From Acidimicrobiales bacterium (GTDB lineage: Bacteria; Actinomycetota; Acidimicrobiia; Acidimicrobiales; SHLQ01): DNA of 14,489 bases. The notes beneath the pieces are model-generated. The model was not told the origin of the DNA, did not search any database, and worked only from the letters and a program-made list of their open reading frames with translations. A program made the translations under genes and the position numbers. Of the stretch, positions 12,714 through 14,489 are shown piece by piece (the stretch's first letter is position 1; each line of letters begins with the position of its first letter). The DNA lies in contig JABDJW010000217.1 in assembly GCA_013002375.1 (NCBI GenBank), positions 1 through 14,489 on the forward strand, given 5' to 3'.

Positions 12714-13579
12714 TTGTCGAGCTGGGCCGGGGCTATCGCTACGACGTCACCACCCGAGCGTTGGTGATGGGCATCCTCAACCGCACGCCGGATTCGTTCT
12801 ACGACGGCGGCGAGTACTTCGACTTCGACGCCTTTCTGCGGAAGGCCGAGGCGCTGATCGCCGATGGCGCCGACTTCCTCGATGTCGGCGGCTCGAAGGC
12901 CGGCCCCGGGCCCGAGGTCACCGAGGCCGAAGAGATCGACCGGGTGGTGCCCGCGATCGAGGCCCTCCGCGCTCGATTCGACCTCCCGCTTTCGGTGGAC
13001 ACCTTTCGGGCGTCGGTGTTCGACGAGAGCTGCAAGGTGGGGGCGACCATCGGCAACGACATCAGTGGATTCGCCGATCCTGCGTTCTTGGCCGTTGCGG
13101 CGCGGCACGAGGCCGCCGTCGTTGCGTGTCACGTGCGGCTGGCGCCGCGGGTACCGGACCCCGAACCGATCTTCGACGATGTTGTCGCCGAGGTCCGTGG
13201 GTTCTTGGCCGAGCGGGCCCAGTGGGCGCTCGATGCCGGTATCCCATCCGAACGAATCATGGTCGATGCCGGCCTCGACTTGGGGAAGACGCCGGCGATG
13301 TCCACCGAGCTCCTGCGCCAGAGCGACGACTTGGTGAGCTTGGGGTTTCCCGTGTTCCTCTCCGCCTCCAACAAGGGGTTCCTCGGCGAGCTGGTGCAGG
13401 CCGACGTGGACGAACGCCATATCGCCACGATGGCCGCCCACAGCCTGGGCATCGCGCTCGGCTGTCGTATCCTGCGCAGCCACGATGCCCGGGGAAACCG
13501 GCGTATTGTCGAGATGATGCACGAGATCCTCTCGGCCCGGCTCGCCCCAACCGCCCGGATGAACGGAGCACCGCGATGA
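12710..13579 (+). CDS. folP2: Dihydropteroate synthase-like protein, FolP2 type
   Basis: This 289-residue TIM-barrel protein is of the DHPS family, which joins p-aminobenzoate to a pterin pyrophosphate in folate synthesis. It resembles mycobacterial FolP2 more than true FolP: MGILNRTPDSFYDGG (20-34), DVGGSKAGPG (58-67), SVDTFRA (95-101), GNDISG (115-120), VDAGLDLGK (185-193), LSASNKG (217-223) and RILRSHD (253-259). Residues matching the pterin pocket of E. coli DHPS are kept (Asn24, Asp97, Asn116, Asp186, Lys222, Arg256, His258). Loop 2, normally ESTRPGA, is replaced by SKAGPG, and the usual SRK reads SNK. Mycobacterial FolP2 is reported to lack DHPS activity, so folate synthesis should not be assumed here. 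The start GTG 12710 has a good Shine-Dalgarno sequence. The stop overlaps holA as ATGA. The gene lies between comEC and holA. Confidence 0.85.
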   Translation: MIVELGRGYRYDVTTRALVMGILNRTPDSFYDGGEYFDFDAFLRKAEALIADGADFLDVGGSKAGPGPEVTEAEEIDRVVPAIEALRARFDLPLSVDTFRASVFDESCKVGATIGNDISGFADPAFLAVAARHEAAVVACHVRLAPRVPDPEPIFDDVVAEVRGFLAERAQWALDAGIPSERIMVDAGLDLGKTPAMSTELLRQSDDLVSLGFPVFLSASNKGFLGELVQADVDERHIATMAAHSLGIALGCRILRSHDARGNRRIVEMMHEILSARLAPTARMNGAPR

Positions 13580-14489
13580 GCGGTCATTCGGTCCGGCTCA
13601 TCAAAGGCGGCGACGACGTCGTGCGCGCCAACGCGGTCCGCGACGCGGTCAAGGCGGCAGTGGGCGAGGCCGACCGCAGCTTGGTGCTCGAGGAGCTCAC
13701 GGAGGACACCTACCGGGTCGAGGAGCAACAGTTCGAGATCGCCCGCCTCGTCGACGCCGCGCAGACGCCACCGTTTCTCACCGACTACCGAGTCGTCGTC
13801 GGGCGCCATCTCGGCGTGTTCCCCAAGGCCGATGACGTCGCCGCGTTGGTGGCGTACCTGGGGGCCCCGCTCGAGTCGACCCGACTGGTGTTGGCGTGGG
13901 AGAAAGCTCCATCGGCGTCGCCCGGTGCCAAGACGCCGGCGGTGCCGAAATCGCTGGCCGCCGCGATCGAAGCGGCCGGCGGTTCGGTGGTCGAGGCCAC
14001 GGTGCCCGGTGGTCGGGGAGCGGCCCAGTGGCTCGATGCCCAGCTGGCCGAATCCACGATGCAATTCGAGGCCAAAGCCCGCCGGCTGATCGCCGATCAG
14101 TTCGGCGAGGATCGCAGTCGCGTCCTGGGCCTCGTCGAGGTGCTCGAATCGGCCTTCGGGTCGGGCGCCGCGCTGGGCCCTGACGATGTGCGCCCCTATC
14201 TCAGTGACAAGGGGTCGGTGCCGCCTTGGGATCTCACCGATGCAATCGACAAGGGTGACCCGGCCACCGCCATCGACAAGCTGCATCGCATGATGGGGGC
14301 CGGCGACCGCCACGCCTTGCAGATCATGGCTTCGCTCCACACGCACATGGGCCGCATCATGCGGCTCGATGGTGAGGTCGTGCGCGACGAAAAGGCGGCG
14401 GCCCAGGTCCTTGGCATGAAGGGGTCGACGTTTCCGGCCAAGAAGGCCATGGCCCAGAGCCGGCGGCTCGGGTCGGACAAGATCCGCCG
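13576..14489 (+). CDS. holA: DNA polymerase III delta subunit (3' end outside window)
   Basis: HolA is the clamp-loader subunit that opens the beta sliding clamp so that it can be placed on DNA. The frame is open from ATG 13576 to the window end (304 codons of the usual 320-340). The N-terminal part is the divergent AAA+-like domain without Walker motifs (VRLIKGGDDVVRANAVRDAVKAAVG at residues 6-30, PPFLTDYRVVVGRHLG at about 65-80). The recognisable C-terminal half has VPPWDLTDAIDKGDPATAIDKLHRMMGAGDRHALQIMASLHTHMGRIMRL (215 onwards) and LGMKGSTFPAKKAMAQSRRLG (279 onwards), matching the HolA helical collar domain. The ATGA overlap with the folP2-like gene implies translational coupling, so a replication gene appears to depend on the same transcript as a folate-type gene. 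Divergence of the N-terminal domain is normal for this family. Confidence 0.92.
   Translation, partial: MSGHSVRLIKGGDDVVRANAVRDAVKAAVGEADRSLVLEELTEDTYRVEEQQFEIARLVDAAQTPPFLTDYRVVVGRHLGVFPKADDVAALVAYLGAPLESTRLVLAWEKAPSASPGAKTPAVPKSLAAAIEAAGGSVVEATVPGGRGAAQWLDAQLAESTMQFEAKARRLIADQFGEDRSRVLGLVEVLESAFGSGAALGPDDVRPYLSDKGSVPPWDLTDAIDKGDPATAIDKLHRMMGAGDRHALQIMASLHTHMGRIMRLDGEVVRDEKAAAQVLGMKGSTFPAKKAMAQSRRLGSDKIR

Noticed and set aside
12053..13522. Long minus-strand open frame opposite comEC and folP2
   Set aside because: No family motif is seen, and the plus-strand frames carry ComEC and DHPS signatures. It also runs across the intergenic region, which is typical of a shadow frame.
1..14489. tRNA, rRNA, CRISPR array, insertion sequence, prophage, origin of replication or toxin-antitoxin system
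   Set aside because: I looked for spaced repeats, terminal inverted repeats, transposase or integrase motifs and tRNA-like cloverleaf regions in the short intergenic gaps and saw none. All gaps are under 100 bases.

Overview
The window is a gene-dense, high-GC bacterial chromosome segment with no RNA gene, mobile element, CRISPR array or gap over 100 bases between genes. The gene set points to an actinobacterium: an F420-type luciferase-like oxidoreductase, a PAC2 protein, a DUF2510 mini-protein, a FolP2-type dihydropteroate synthase-like protein, an actinobacterial protein O-mannosyltransferase, frequent GTG/TTG starts and TANNNT boxes just upstream of start codons. The class is probably Acidimicrobiia (Ilumatobacter-like), but that is an inference from protein flavour, not a proven placement.

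Layout. (1) 1-2499 +: the 3' part of leuS and an abutting nudC, closed by a likely terminator hairpin. (2) 2580-5485 +: a tightly packed envelope operon of a DUF2510 mini-protein, a small putative lipoprotein, a PAP2_3-type phosphatase/transferase and a protein O-mannosyltransferase, with 4-base overlaps between the last three. (3) 5482-8412 -: a convergent operon read from 8412 downward: an ACAD10/11-like phosphotransferase, a PAC2 protein and an LLM-class F420-dependent oxidoreductase. Its last stop codon interlocks with that of the mannosyltransferase. (4) 8467-9975 +: a chaperedoxin-like thioredoxin-TPR protein and a double-hotdog thioesterase-like protein, divergent from operon 3 across a 54-base intergenic region with back-to-back promoter boxes. 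(5) 10050-12649 +: comEA and comEC for DNA uptake. (6) 12710-14489 +: a folP2-like gene overlapping holA (DNA polymerase III delta, cut by the window end).

From memory of other actinobacteria, leuS, comEA, comEC and holA often lie close together. Here that housekeeping and competence backbone carries about 7.5 kb of envelope, redox and acyl-metabolism genes between nudC and comEA, plus a folP2-like gene between comEC and holA. Most pairs inside operons are coupled by ATGA or GTGA overlaps. All five visible operon starts have a TANNNT box, and for three of them it sits at the distance expected for leaderless transcripts.

I found no clearly new multi-gene defence or mobile system. The points most worth a second look are: the degenerate metallo-beta-lactamase-like tail of ComEC, which lacks the HxHxDH motif; the FolP2-type protein with a rewritten loop 2; a possible 6-codon leaderless leader peptide whose stop overlaps the folP2 start; and two rare TTA codons placed exactly at the PAP2 catalytic motif.
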